Shown: positions 7,747-16,854 of the stretch, piece after piece
Numbering within the stretch: position 1 is the first letter of the stretch
How the letters are laid out: each line of letters begins with the position of its first letter
NCBI RefSeq assembly: GCF_049897565.1
Contig: NZ_JAFCWM010000005.1
Span: 62,001-126,000, forward strand
DNA from: JAFCUW01 sp049897565
Lineage (GTDB): Bacteria; Pseudomonadota; Gammaproteobacteria; Burkholderiales; Burkholderiaceae_D
Length of the DNA: 64,000 nucleotides
Reading direction: 5' to 3'
The notes under the pieces: generated by a model
Seen by the model: the letters and a program-made list of their open reading frames with translations, nothing else
What the model was told of the DNA's origin: nothing
Database searches by the model: none
Program-made: the position numbers and the translations under genes

Positions 7747-10547
7747 AGCGATCCGTCTTCCTGGTCGGCGCCCTGCTGATATCCGGCGCCGTGTCCGGAG
7801 CGCCCGCGAAGGATCTGTACGTCCGCGGCGCCTTCAACGGCTGGGGCGTCGACAATCAGCTCGTCGACAAGGGCAACGGCGTGTTTGAAACGCAGATTGT
7901 CATCAGCCCGGGCAACCACGGCTTCAAGGTCGGCCGCAAGGACTGGTCGGTCGAATGGGTAATCAACCCGGCTGCCAGCGTGACGGTAGCGACCGATACC
8001 GACTACATCCTTGGCGCCCAGCCAGGGCCGGAGGACTACCTGTTCGTCAGGCAGACCGGGACTTACCGCTTCGGCATCGACATATCGAAAGCCAAGCCGA
8101 TGCTGCGGGTTGTACGCGTGGCTTCGGCGCCGGTGGAAACGATCGATCCGCATCGGGACCATCAGCAACCGGTGTCGGTCGACTACGCTACTTTCGACGG
8201 CAAGCAGGAGACCGCGCGCTTCTCGGCAAAGGACGCCAGTGCGCCGCTGCGCGACTATGCGCACTCGAGCACGATGCAGCTGCGCGATCCGGGACCGCAG
8301 TTCGTCGCGTACAAGGAAAGGGCCGGCCTGCCGACTGTCCGCAGCGGCAACCTCGCCTTCGATGCGCTGTTCGCGCTGGCCGTGACCGAGATGCAGCAGA
8401 ATTCGGTCAGCGACATCAGGGACGGGAACTACACCGGCGGCGCCGCAATGGCCTGCGACTGCTTCGCCACCGGCGAGAAGTGGCACTACGTCTGGACGCG
8501 CGACCTGTCGTATGCGGCCGACCTTGGCCTGGCCATGCTCGACCCGCTGCGCGTGATGAATTCGCTGAACTTCAAGCTGTCCGGCTACCGCGAAGGCGCC
8601 GTCAATCCGGCGCAGGTGGCCGGCAGCGCGGACGGCCTGCAGATCATCCAGGACACCGGCAGCGGCGGCAGCTGGCCGGTCAGCACCGACCGGGTCAGCT
8701 GGGCCTTCGGCGCCGAGGCAGTGCTCAAGACCTTGCCGATCGCCGAGCGCACGGTATTTGCCGAGCGCGCGCTGCGCGCCCTGGTCAACACCATCGAGAA
8801 CGACCGGCTGGCCGCGTTCGACCCGACCGACCGGCTCTACACGGGCGAGCAATCCTTCCTCGACTGGCGCGAGCAGAGCTACGCCTCGTGGATTACCGGA
8901 GACATCGCATCGCTGGCCAGCTCGAAAGCGCTGTCGACCAACGTCGCGCACTACAAGGCGCTGACGCTGGCGGCGTCGCTCGCCGGCCAGCAGGGCCAAC
9001 GCGCGCTGGCGAAGAAATACGGTACGTGGGCGGTCGACCTGCGGCGCGCCATCAACCAGCGTTTCTGGCTGGCGGACGAAGGCATGTACAGCAGCCTGAC
9101 GGCGCCGCATTTCGACGGCGCGCCGATGCACAAGTTCGACTGGCTGGGCCAGTCGCTGGCAATCGTCACCGGGGTCGCCGGGTTCGAGCGCTCGCGCAGC
9201 ATCCTGGAGCGCTACCCGCACGGTCCGATGGGACCGCCCGTGATCCATCCGCAGCAGCAGGGGGCGCCGATCTATCACAACCGCGCGATGTGGCCCTTCG
9301 TCACGGCGTATGGACTGAAGGCGGCGGCCATGACCGGCAACGCCGGCGTCGCCGACGCGGCCTACGAGTCGCTGATGCGCGGCGCCGCGCTGAACCTGTC
9401 GAACATGGAGAACCTGGAGTGGCTAAGCGGCCAGCCGCTGCTGCTCGACGAGAAGAACCCTTCGCTGATTGGGCCCGTCATCAATTCGCGGCGCCAGCTG
9501 TGGTCCGTCGGCGGCTACCTCGGCATGGTGATCGAGAACGTGTTCGGCATCTCGGCAACCGCCACCGGCGTCAATATCAGCCCGTTCATTACGGCCAGGC
9601 TGCGACGCGAGACGTTTGGCCTGTCGACATCGATTTCGCTTGACGCGCTGCGGCTGCGCGACAAGACGATATCGGTAAAGATTCAGCTGCCGCCGGCGCA
9701 GCCGGGCGAAGGCTTTTACCTGGTCGAGCGCATCAGCGTCAATGGTGCGCGGGTCTCGCAACACGTCAACTGGAATGCGCTGCCGGCCGACAGCGCCGTC
9801 GAGATCGTGCTTGGCACACTGGCGCCGGGGCAGCAGCGTATCCGCCGCGTCAATGCCGATCCGTATGCAACGTCGGGCGCGGTGTTCGCGCCAGGCGAGC
9901 CGGCGATCGCCAACTTCACGCGCGACGGCGACGGCGTGCGCTTCGACATCGACGCGGGACATAACGGAACCGGCACCGTCTACAACGTCTACCGCGACGG
10001 CAAGCTCGCTGCCGCCGGCTTGAGGGCCGGCGCCTGGCGCGACCGCAGTGGGACCGCCTGCTACGCCGTCGAAGCGGTCGATCCCGCGTCGGGCAATCGC
10101 AGCCATCACAGCGCCACGAGCTGCGCCGATCCCGGCATCGACATCGCGCAGGCGATCAAGGACTGGGGCAAACCTGGCGACCGGTTTGCGGTCAATGCAA
10201 TCGCCGTGCCGGCGGCCGGCAAGTACAAGGTGCAGGTTCGCTATCATAACGGCGCCAACCAGATCAACCTGGGCATCAGCGGCGGCGTTAAATGGATGAC
10301 GGTAAAAGGCCAGGCCGGCCGGATCGTCGCGCGCCAGGTGATACAGCTTCCGCACTCGCGCGCGCCGGTGGTTTATTCGACGCCTCTGACGGCGCGCCTG
10401 GCGGCCGGCACCTACAGCGTCGAACTCCACGATTTTTATAATATGAGCTACCTGCAAAGCAACAGCACCTTCAGTGCGGCAGGCGGGGTCGATGGCATCT
10501 TTAACCGTTTCGATATTTACGGCATACGCCTGTTGAGGGTCAAATGA
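7743..10547 (+). CDS. Multidomain exported glycoside hydrolase (six-hairpin type) with carbohydrate-binding domains
   Basis: Protein of 934 residues with a signal peptide (to about residue 21). Residues 22-125 look like a starch-binding Ig-like module, with the AMPK/CBM48-type motif RGAFNGWG. Residues about 190-650 resemble an (alpha/alpha)6-barrel glycosidase related to glucoamylase-like families (WTRDLSYA, SWPVSTDRVSW, HNRAMWPF). The last 230 residues contain a fibronectin-like segment and a beta-sandwich resembling CBM35-like modules (GKYKVQVRYHNG, LAAGTYSVEL). It overlaps the preceding and following genes by 4 nt. The role is presumably exo-acting hydrolysis of alpha-glucans, inferred from the operon. 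I cannot assign a CAZy family with confidence. Confidence 0.75.
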   Translation: MKRSVFLVGALLISGAVSGAPAKDLYVRGAFNGWGVDNQLVDKGNGVFETQIVISPGNHGFKVGRKDWSVEWVINPAASVTVATDTDYILGAQPGPEDYLFVRQTGTYRFGIDISKAKPMLRVVRVASAPVETIDPHRDHQQPVSVDYATFDGKQETARFSAKDASAPLRDYAHSSTMQLRDPGPQFVAYKERAGLPTVRSGNLAFDALFALAVTEMQQNSVSDIRDGNYTGGAAMACDCFATGEKWHYVWTRDLSYAADLGLAMLDPLRVMNSLNFKLSGYREGAVNPAQVAGSADGLQIIQDTGSGGSWPVSTDRVSWAFGAEAVLKTLPIAERTVFAERALRALVNTIENDRLAAFDPTDRLYTGEQSFLDWREQSYASWITGDIASLASSKALSTNVAHYKALTLAASLAGQQGQRALAKKYGTWAVDLRRAINQRFWLADEGMYSSLTAPHFDGAPMHKFDWLGQSLAIVTGVAGFERSRSILERYPHGPMGPPVIHPQQQGAPIYHNRAMWPFVTAYGLKAAAMTGNAGVADAAYESLMRGAALNLSNMENLEWLSGQPLLLDEKNPSLIGPVINSRRQLWSVGGYLGMVIENVFGISATATGVNISPFITARLRRETFGLSTSISLDALRLRDKTISVKIQLPPAQPGEGFYLVERISVNGARVSQHVNWNALPADSAVEIVLGTLAPGQQRIRRVNADPYATSGAVFAPGEPAIANFTRDGDGVRFDIDAGHNGTGTVYNVYRDGKLAAAGLRAGAWRDRSGTACYAVEAVDPASGNRSHHSATSCADPGIDIAQAIKDWGKPGDRFAVNAIAVPAAGKYKVQVRYHNGANQINLGISGGVKWMTVKGQAGRIVARQVIQLPHSRAPVVYSTPLTARLAAGTYSVELHDFYNMSYLQSNSTFSAAGGVDGIFNRFDIYGIRLLRVK

Positions 10548-11611
10548 AAAGCACCATATTCGCCGCGCTTGCGGCCCTGCTGCTGGCGACGAGCGCTGGC
10601 GCCACCACCGTACGCGTGCACTACGACGCCGGCAAGGGCCGCATCGCGATCCTGGGCGACAAGGGGCCGATGACCTGGTCGAAAGGCGCACCGGCAAAAG
10701 CTGGCCGCGGCAACGTGTGGACATATTCGTGGCCCGACGAACTGGGCGAGATCACGATGAAGCCGGCTCTGGGCGAGAAGGTCTCGATCGGCGGCGCCTA
10801 CCGAATTGCGACCGGTTCAAGCGTCGACATCTACCCGTTTTTCGGGCAGCCTTTCGGCTTGGCGACCATCGTGGCGGCCGTCGAATCGCCACAGCTGAAA
10901 AACAGCCGTTCGCTGCGCATCTTCCTGCCGGCCAGCTACCAGGAAAATCTCGCCAAGCGCTACCCTGTGCTCTACATGCACGACGGGCAGAACCTGTTCG
11001 ACGCCAAAACGGCCGCGTATGGCGTCGAATGGGGCATGGACGAAACGGTCAACCGCCTGGTGGCCACCGGTGCGATGGACGAGGTGATCGTGGTCGGCAT
11101 CGACAACACGCCGGACCGCATCCCCGAGTACACGCCGTGCTGCGATCCGAAACACGGCGGCGGCAAGCTCGATGCGTACGAGGCGTTCGTCGTCGATACC
11201 GTCAAGCCGATGATCGACAAGACGCTGCGCACCTTGCCGGGCAAGGAAAACACCGCGATCATGGGTTCGTCGCTGGGCGGCATCGCATCGGTGCTAATTG
11301 CGCAGCATCGGCCGGACGTGTTCTCGAAGGCGGGCGGCGTATCGAGCTCGTTTTGGTGGAATGAACGCGCACTAGTCACAAAAGCCGCGGCGCGGGTGCC
11401 CGTCAAATTTTATCTCGACGCCGGCACGAGCGGCGATGGCTTGGAGGACACGCTGCTGATGCGCGACGTCATGCTCGCGCAAGGCTACAGGGCCGGCGCC
11501 GACCTGATGTTCTACTCCGCCGAGGGTGGCAAGCACAACGAAGCATCGTGGGCAGCGCGCGTGGAAAAGCCGCTCACCTGGTTCTTCCCGCGGGGTAGCA
11601 CCAACTACTAA
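10544..11611 (+). CDS. Exported alpha/beta-hydrolase, esterase-D/enterochelin-esterase-like
   Basis: Protein of 355 residues with a clear signal peptide (ending near TSAGA). Residues about 20-95 form a small beta-rich N-terminal domain. The rest is the putative esterase fold (PF00756 type), with YMHDGQNLF at the oxyanion strand, GSSLGG with nucleophile Ser243, Asp about 292 in YLDAG, and His331 in GGKHNE. It overlaps the preceding gene by 4 nt and is the last gene of the hydrolase operon. An esterase here could remove acyl groups from glycans or act on another ester; the substrate is not shown. The next 160 bp hold GGGGTCAG-type repeats. Confidence 0.85.
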   Translation: MKSTIFAALAALLLATSAGATTVRVHYDAGKGRIAILGDKGPMTWSKGAPAKAGRGNVWTYSWPDELGEITMKPALGEKVSIGGAYRIATGSSVDIYPFFGQPFGLATIVAAVESPQLKNSRSLRIFLPASYQENLAKRYPVLYMHDGQNLFDAKTAAYGVEWGMDETVNRLVATGAMDEVIVVGIDNTPDRIPEYTPCCDPKHGGGKLDAYEAFVVDTVKPMIDKTLRTLPGKENTAIMGSSLGGIASVLIAQHRPDVFSKAGGVSSSFWWNERALVTKAAARVPVKFYLDAGTSGDGLEDTLLMRDVMLAQGYRAGADLMFYSAEGGKHNEASWAARVEKPLTWFFPRGSTNY

Positions 11612-11618
11612 TCCCACC

Positions 11619-11758
11619 GGGGTCAGTGCCGACAATCGGACACGAGCCGATCCTTAGCGGACCACTGAACGGCTGAGACCGTGTCCAATTGTCGGCACTG
11701 ACCTGACCCCGGAGGGTTTGAACGGCTGAGACCGTGTCCGATTGTCGGCACTGACCCC
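11619..11758. repeat. REP-like repeat cluster (family A)
   Basis: One forward copy of the GGGGTCAGTGCCGACA-type element (11619-11643) faces two inverted copies (11681-11710, which carries a 5-bp insertion, and 11734-11758). A GAACGGCTGAGACC segment is repeated just before each inverted copy. The cluster sits between the convergent ends of the esterase gene and the acetyltransferase gene, so it may also work as a transcription barrier. The same family forms the larger array at 38.6-39.2 kb. Confidence 0.75.
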
Positions 11759-11797
11759 GGAGCGTTTACGATGCCTCCCGTGGCATAGCGTCAAGTG

Positions 11798-12313
11798 CTA
11801 ACCTGCGACGTCGTAGCAGTACAGCAGCGTGCCCGGATCTTCCGGCGACAGGTAGACCGTTTTGTCGAAGCGCATGCCGATCTTTTTCAGCACCGCGTTG
11901 GAGGCGTCGTTGCCGGGCGACGTGATCGCCAGCAGGCGGCGAAGGCCAATGCTGGCGGCGTAGGCCAGCACGCCGGCGGCAGCTTCGGTAGCGTAGCCCT
12001 TGCCGCCGTACTCGGGCAGGAAGGCGTAGCCGATGTCGACGTCGGGCAGGCTCTCGCGCTTGATCAGGCCGCACATGCCGATGGCAGCGCCATCGTCCTT
12101 GCGCTCGACCAGGTACAGCGAGTGGCCAAGGGTGTGCTGCATCGCCACCGGTCCCTCGGCAATGGCCTTGCGCGCGGCGTCGATGGTGCGGATGCCGCGG
12201 TCGCCGATGTACTCGATAAATGCAGCGACGTTTACCACTTTCAGGTAGACCGCGGCGTCGTCCGGTTCCAGCGTGCGCAGGCGCAGCCGCTCGGTGTCGA
12301 GGATGTGCGTCAT
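11798..12313 (-). CDS. GNAT acetyltransferase, RimJ/RimL type
   Basis: Protein of 171 residues beginning MTHILDTERLRLR, the characteristic opening of RimJ/RimL-like N-acetyltransferases that use acetyl-CoA. The central region (GIGY-like DIGYAFLPEYGGKGYATEA) carries the acetyl-CoA-binding loop, and SPGNDASNAVLKKIGM is the typical GNAT motif B. The ATG at 12313 overlaps the stop of the upstream GNAT gene by 4 nt, which supports this start over longer in-frame extensions. The acceptor substrate (protein N-terminus or small amine) cannot be told from sequence. Confidence 0.85.
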   Translation of the reverse strand: MTHILDTERLRLRTLEPDDAAVYLKVVNVAAFIEYIGDRGIRTIDAARKAIAEGPVAMQHTLGHSLYLVERKDDGAAIGMCGLIKRESLPDVDIGYAFLPEYGGKGYATEAAAGVLAYAASIGLRRLLAITSPGNDASNAVLKKIGMRFDKTVYLSPEDPGTLLYCYDVAG

Positions 12314-12849
12314 GCCGGTTCGCCCGGCCAGGTGGCCGGGTCGCTCAGCAGCTGGTACATCACCAGCGCGTCGACGTAGCCAAGCTGCTCGTGGCGGTAC
12401 GCCTTCGGCAGCGTGCCGACGATCGAAAAGCCGAGCTTCCGCCACAGCGCCACCGCCGGCGCGTTGGTGCTGACGACGTAGTTGAACTGCATCGCCAGGT
12501 AGCCGAGGCGGCGCGCTTCGACAAGGCTGTGCCGGCCCATCAGCGCGCCCACGCCATTGTTCCTGGCCGCATCGGCGACCATGTACGACGCGTTGGCGAC
12601 ATGCGCGCCGCGGCCGAGCTGGTTCGGCGCGATGCGGTACATGCCGAGCACCTCGCCGCGCGCATCGAGCGCGACGAAACTGGCCACGTTCGGTCCGAGC
12701 CAGTACTGATCGCACACGCTCCTCGGGGTGTGCGCTTCGAACGGATAGGTCTCGCCCGCCACCAGGTGGAAATGGAAGATGTCCCAGATCGCGTCGAGGT
12801 CTTCTTCGCGGGCCGGTCGGATGCTGATGTTTTCCAAGGTGGTCTCCAT
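12310..12849 (-). CDS. GNAT acetyltransferase
   Basis: Protein of 179 residues. It opens with IRPAREEDLDAIWDIF, typical of GNAT folds, and contains the acetyl-CoA loop region ARNNGVGALMGRH and the C-terminal motif NAPAVALWRKLGFSIVGT. It lies 34 nt downstream of the CodA-like gene and is coupled to the next GNAT gene by a 4-nt overlap, so the three leftward genes probably form one transcript. The substrate is unknown; general amino-group acetylation is all that can be supported. Confidence 0.85.
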   Translation of the reverse strand: METTLENISIRPAREEDLDAIWDIFHFHLVAGETYPFEAHTPRSVCDQYWLGPNVASFVALDARGEVLGMYRIAPNQLGRGAHVANASYMVADAARNNGVGALMGRHSLVEARRLGYLAMQFNYVVSTNAPAVALWRKLGFSIVGTLPKAYRHEQLGYVDALVMYQLLSDPATWPGEPA

Positions 12850-12883
12850 CTATTCCAATGCCGCTGATTCTAGCACCGCGCGC

Positions 12884-14158
12884 CTAGCGCCCGAGGCGGA
12901 AATCGACGATCGCCGGGCGGCCCGGCAGGTGCAGCGTGGCGCCGGCGCGCGGCGCTTCGCTGACCACCACGCCGCGGCGCACCACCAGCCGGCGCGCCGC
13001 GCGCAGGCGGATCGCCTCAACCGTGCTGCCGGCGTCGAGCAGCACCAGGTCGGCGTGGCAGCCCGGTTCCAACCCATAGCCTTCGAGGCCGAGGATGCGC
13101 GCCGGCGTCGACGTCACCGCCAGGAAGCACTGGTGCATCGCCTCCTGCCCGGTCATCTGCGCCACGTGCAGGCCCATGTGCGCCACTTCGAGCATGTCGC
13201 CCGAGCCGAGGCTGTACCACGGGTCCATCACGCAGTCGTGGCCGAAGGCGACATCGACGCCGGCCGCCAGCAGTTCCGGCACGCGCGTCATGCCGCGCCG
13301 TTTCGGGTAGGTATCGTGGCGGCCCTGCAAGGTGATGTTGATGAGCGGGTTGGCGATCGCCGCCACGCCCGCCTCGCGAATCAGCGGCAGCAGTTTGCTG
13401 ACGTAGTAATTGTCCATCGAGTGCATCGACGTCAGGTGCGAGCCGGCCACCCTGCCCTGCATGCCGAGGCGATGGGTCTCGAACGCGAGCGTCTCGATGT
13501 GGCGCGACATCGGGTCGTCCGATTCGTCGCAGTGCATGTCGACGCGCAGGCCGCGCTCGGCGGCGAATTCGCACAGCAGCCGCACCGACTGCGCGCCCTC
13601 GGCCATGGTGCGCTCGAAATGCGGGATGCCGCCGACGACGTCGACACCCATCGCGATGGCGCGGCGCAGGTTGTCGAACGCGGTGGCGCTGCGCAGGATG
13701 CCGTCTTGCGGAAAGGCGACCAGCTGCAGGTCGAGATACGGCGCGACGCGGCGGCGCACCTCGAGCAGCGCTTCAACGGCCAGCAGGCGGTCGTCGCAGA
13801 TGTCGACGTGCGAGCGGATCGCCAGCAGCCCGCGCGCCACCGCCCAGTCGCAGTACTGCATCGCGCGCTCGATCAGCGCCTCCTGCAGCAGCACCGGCTT
13901 GAGTTCGCCCCACAGGGCGATCCCCTCGAGCAGGGTGCCGGACTGGTTCACGCGCGGCAGGCCGTAGCTGAGCGTGGCGTCCATGTGGAAGTGGGCGTCG
14001 ACGAACGGCGGCGTCACCAGGTCGCCGCCGGCGTCGATTTCGCGTGCGCCGGCGACGGCGAGCCGCGGGCCGAGCGCGGCGATGCGACCATGCTCGATGG
14101 CGATGTCGACCTGGCGGCGGCCGTCGGCGAGACTGGCATTGCGAATGACGAGATCCAT
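12884..14158 (-). CDS. codA: Cytosine deaminase-like amidohydrolase
   Basis: Protein of 424 residues of the metal-dependent amidohydrolase superfamily, clearly similar to E. coli CodA along its length (NQSGTL, RSHVDICDD, QLVAFPQDGI, VVGGIPHFE, TYPKRRGMTRV, DPWYSLGSGDML). Metal ligands are visible: His56/His58 in DAHFHMD, then HCDESDD, GSHLTSMHS and FGHD. The residue after the metal-binding Asp is Cys (GHDCVMD), where E. coli CodA has Asp (GHDD). That position affects base selectivity in CodA, so the substrate may differ from cytosine. I chose ATG 14158 because AGGAG lies 7 nt upstream; a longer frame reaches 14206. Likely cytosolic, in base salvage. Confidence 0.8.
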   Translation of the reverse strand: MDLVIRNASLADGRRQVDIAIEHGRIAALGPRLAVAGAREIDAGGDLVTPPFVDAHFHMDATLSYGLPRVNQSGTLLEGIALWGELKPVLLQEALIERAMQYCDWAVARGLLAIRSHVDICDDRLLAVEALLEVRRRVAPYLDLQLVAFPQDGILRSATAFDNLRRAIAMGVDVVGGIPHFERTMAEGAQSVRLLCEFAAERGLRVDMHCDESDDPMSRHIETLAFETHRLGMQGRVAGSHLTSMHSMDNYYVSKLLPLIREAGVAAIANPLINITLQGRHDTYPKRRGMTRVPELLAAGVDVAFGHDCVMDPWYSLGSGDMLEVAHMGLHVAQMTGQEAMHQCFLAVTSTPARILGLEGYGLEPGCHADLVLLDAGSTVEAIRLRAARRLVVRRGVVVSEAPRAGATLHLPGRPAIVDFRLGR

Positions 14159-14362
14159 TTTGGCTCCTGGGGCATGGGGACAGCCCGATTGTAGCGCTTC
14201 GGACAAGGTTGGCCGAGCAAAATTGATGCCTGGAAATCCATGCTGCGACGCAATATTTATTGGAAGAACCTAGTTGAAATAATACTTCTCAAGCCATGCA
14301 TTCATCGATAAACTAGCGACGATATTGCAGCGCATCATAAACGACCGATAAGGAACCACCCG

Positions 14363-14989
14363 ATGACCAATCTTCCTGAACAGTTTTCCGAAGCACGCAA
14401 GTTGCAGCTCGAAGCGCAATTCAAGTTTTTCCAGACATTTACCGGCAAGGCGTTTGAAAGCGTCGAGAAGCTCGTCGCGCTCAATATCGACGCCTCGCGC
14501 CAATCGCTGGAACAGTCTTCCGCGCTGATGCGCCAGGTGATGTCGGCCAAGGATCCGCGCGACCTGTTCGCCGTCACCAAGCAGACCCAGTCCCAGTTCG
14601 ACAGCGCGCTCGCTTACAGCCGCCAGTTGCTCGGCATCGTCGCTGCCGCGCCGGCCGAAACACCGGCTGAAGCGCCGGCCGCCGCCGCGCCGCAAGCGCC
14701 AAGCGCGCGATTGGAAGCCTTCCCCGCGCTGGCGCCTGAATTCGCCGCCAGCGTGCCGCCCGCAGCGCCGATCGCCGAACCGACTCCGATCGCTAAGGCC
14801 GCCGGCGCTACGGAGCTGCCGAAGCCGGCCGCCGCATCGTTCCCGGTCACGTCGTCGGACAAGCCGATCGAGGTCACCCAGGTCAAGCCGGTCGACGCCG
14901 AGCCGGCGCCGGCGCCCGTGTCGGGCACCCCGGCAATCGCCGCCAAGCAGGCCGCCGCTGCCGCCGCCAAGGCGCCGCGCAAGAAGTGA
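14363..14989 (+). CDS. phaP: Phasin family protein
   Basis: Protein of 208 residues. Residues 1-95 match the phasin helical domain (NLPEQFSEARKLQLEAQF, then FTGKAFESVEKLVALN and QSQFDSALAYSRQL), which coats polyhydroxyalkanoate granules and limits their coalescence. The second half is low-complexity Ala/Pro-rich and ends in an Ala/Lys tail (AAAAAKAPRKK), as in burkholderial phasins. An AAGGAA ribosome-binding site precedes the start. It is a single-gene unit closed by a strong hairpin. It implies that the organism makes PHA, although no synthase gene is in this window. Confidence 0.9.
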   Translation: MTNLPEQFSEARKLQLEAQFKFFQTFTGKAFESVEKLVALNIDASRQSLEQSSALMRQVMSAKDPRDLFAVTKQTQSQFDSALAYSRQLLGIVAAAPAETPAEAPAAAAPQAPSARLEAFPALAPEFAASVPPAAPIAEPTPIAKAAGATELPKPAAASFPVTSSDKPIEVTQVKPVDAEPAPAPVSGTPAIAAKQAAAAAAKAPRKK

Positions 14990-15029
14990 CGACGACGGCG
15001 TGCTATGCGCCGCTCTGTCAAAGGTAGTA

Positions 15030-15055
15030 AATTAGCGGGCTTCGGCCCGCTAATT
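15030..15055 (+). terminator. Hairpin terminator after the phasin gene
   Basis: A perfect 11-bp stem (15030-15040 with 15045-15055) is closed by a TTCG tetraloop, 40 nt after the phasin stop. The U-tract is weak (TGTGTG follows), so it may serve as a 3'-end stabiliser as well as a terminator. Confidence 0.75.
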
Positions 15056-15102
15056 GTGTGTGGGCCGGTTTGGCTTAACTGGCTTGAAGCGGCAAGGACA
15101 TC

Positions 15103-16854
15103 ATGAGTTTATCAGGGCTGATCGGCGGCTTCGTGCGCCGTCATTGGCGAGCGTACGCGTCGTCGGGGCTGATGCTGGCGGGCGTGGCCCTGTGCACCGT
15201 CTGGGTGCCGCGCAAGATCGGCGCAATGATCGACCGCCTGGCGGCGCATCGGCTGGGCGAACGCGAATTGCTGATCGAACTGGCGCAGCTGCTCGCGCTC
15301 GGCGCGGCCATCTACCTGCTGCGGGTCGGCTGGCGCCTGCGCCTGTTCGCCGCGGCGTATCAGCTTGGCGTCGAACTGCGCACGCGCTTCTATGCGCGCC
15401 TGTCGGCGCAGGGACCGGCGTTTTATCAGAAGCAGCGAACCGGCGACCTGATGGCGCTGGCGACCAACGACATCGACGCCATCGAGATGGCGGCCGGCGA
15501 AGCGATGCTGGCCGGCTTCGACGGCAGCCTGACCTTGCTGATGGTGTTGGCGATCATGATGCTCGGCGTCGACTGGCGCCTGGCCACCATCGCGCTGGTG
15601 CCGTTCCCGCTGATGGCTCTGGCGTTCTGGCGCATCTCCAGCCAGATCCATACCGCCTCCACCGATTCGCTCAAGCGCTTCGCTGCACTGAACGATCACG
15701 TGCAGGAGTCCTTGTCCGGCGTGCGTACCTTGCGCGCGCTCGGCCTGGAGGAGCGCAGCGCGAAGCAGTTCGGCATCCTCGCCGCGCACGCCGCGGAAGC
15801 GAGCCTCACCGCGCAGCAATGGGAAGCGGCGTACGAGCCGGCGGTCGGCCTGACGCTGACGGCGGCCGGCGTCTTCACGCTCGGCCTGGGCGGCTACCTG
15901 GTGTGGCACAACGAGCTGACTATCGGCGAGCTGACCAGCTTCACCATGTACCTCGGACAGCTGATCTGGCCGATGTTCGCCGCCGGCTGGGTGCTGTCGC
16001 TGATCGAGCGCGGACGCGCGGCGTGGACGCGCCTGCAGCCGCTGCTCGACGAGCCGCTGTCGGTGGACGACCACGGCACCATCGCTTCTGTCGTGCCGGG
16101 CACGCTGGTGCTGGCCGACGTCAGCTTCAGCTACGCCGGCCAGGATACGCCGGCGCTGGCCGGAGTGTCGCTGGCGCTGCCGGCCGGCCAGACGCTCGGC
16201 CTGGTGGGGCCTACCGGCGCCGGCAAATCGACCTTGCTGCGGTTGTTGCTGCGCCAGGCCACGCCGCAGCACGGCCAGGTGACATGGGGCGGCCCTGCGC
16301 TGGGCGACTACACGCTGTCGGCGCTGCGCTCGGCGATGAGCTGGGTGCCGCAGGAATCGTTCCTGTTTTCGGCCACGATTGCCGACAACATAGCGCTCGG
16401 CCGCCCCGGCGCCAGCCGCGCCGAAGTCGAATACGCCGCCCACATGGCGGCGATCCACGAAGACATCCTGCGCTTCCCGCAAGGTTACGAGACGCACGTC
16501 GGCGAAAAAGGCATCACCCTGTCGGGCGGCCAGCGCCAGCGCGTGGCGATAGCCCGCTCGCTGCTGGCGCGCAGCTCGCTGCTGCTGCTCGACGACGCGC
16601 TGTCGGCGGTCGATACCGGAACTGAGACGCGCATCCTCGAACACCTGGAAGAACTGCGGCGCGAGCAGCCGGGCCGCAGCGCCATCATTGCCAGCCATCG
16701 GCTGTCCGCGGTGGCCGGCGCGGACCTGATCGTGGTGCTGCGCGAAGGCTGCGTCACCGAGTCGGGCAGCCACGACGCGCTGCTCGCCGCCGGCGGCTGG
16801 TACGCCAGCCAGTGGCGCTACCAACAACTGGAGGCCAGCCTCGATGCGCTCTGA
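15103..16854 (+). CDS. mdlA: ABC exporter half-transporter, MdlA-like
   Basis: Protein of 583 residues: an N-terminal six-helix ABC exporter domain (about 1-310) fused to a nucleotide-binding domain. Walker A is GPTGAGKST, the signature is LSGGQRQR, and Walker B is LLLLDDALSAVD. The usual catalytic Glu after Walker B is Asp here, a mark of the degenerate subunit of heterodimeric exporters. An AAGGAC site precedes ATG 15103, and the gene overlaps the next half-transporter by 11 nt. The product should pair with that partner in the inner membrane and export lipophilic or drug-like molecules. The name follows the E. coli mdlAB arrangement; the substrate is unknown. Confidence 0.85.
   Translation: MSLSGLIGGFVRRHWRAYASSGLMLAGVALCTVWVPRKIGAMIDRLAAHRLGERELLIELAQLLALGAAIYLLRVGWRLRLFAAAYQLGVELRTRFYARLSAQGPAFYQKQRTGDLMALATNDIDAIEMAAGEAMLAGFDGSLTLLMVLAIMMLGVDWRLATIALVPFPLMALAFWRISSQIHTASTDSLKRFAALNDHVQESLSGVRTLRALGLEERSAKQFGILAAHAAEASLTAQQWEAAYEPAVGLTLTAAGVFTLGLGGYLVWHNELTIGELTSFTMYLGQLIWPMFAAGWVLSLIERGRAAWTRLQPLLDEPLSVDDHGTIASVVPGTLVLADVSFSYAGQDTPALAGVSLALPAGQTLGLVGPTGAGKSTLLRLLLRQATPQHGQVTWGGPALGDYTLSALRSAMSWVPQESFLFSATIADNIALGRPGASRAEVEYAAHMAAIHEDILRFPQGYETHVGEKGITLSGGQRQRVAIARSLLARSSLLLLDDALSAVDTGTETRILEHLEELRREQPGRSAIIASHRLSAVAGADLIVVLREGCVTESGSHDALLAAGGWYASQWRYQQLEASLDAL

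Noticed and set aside
7425..9278. 617-codon leftward frame across two glycosidase genes
   Set aside because: It runs antisense through two well-supported genes with overlapping start and stop signals, and has no domain.
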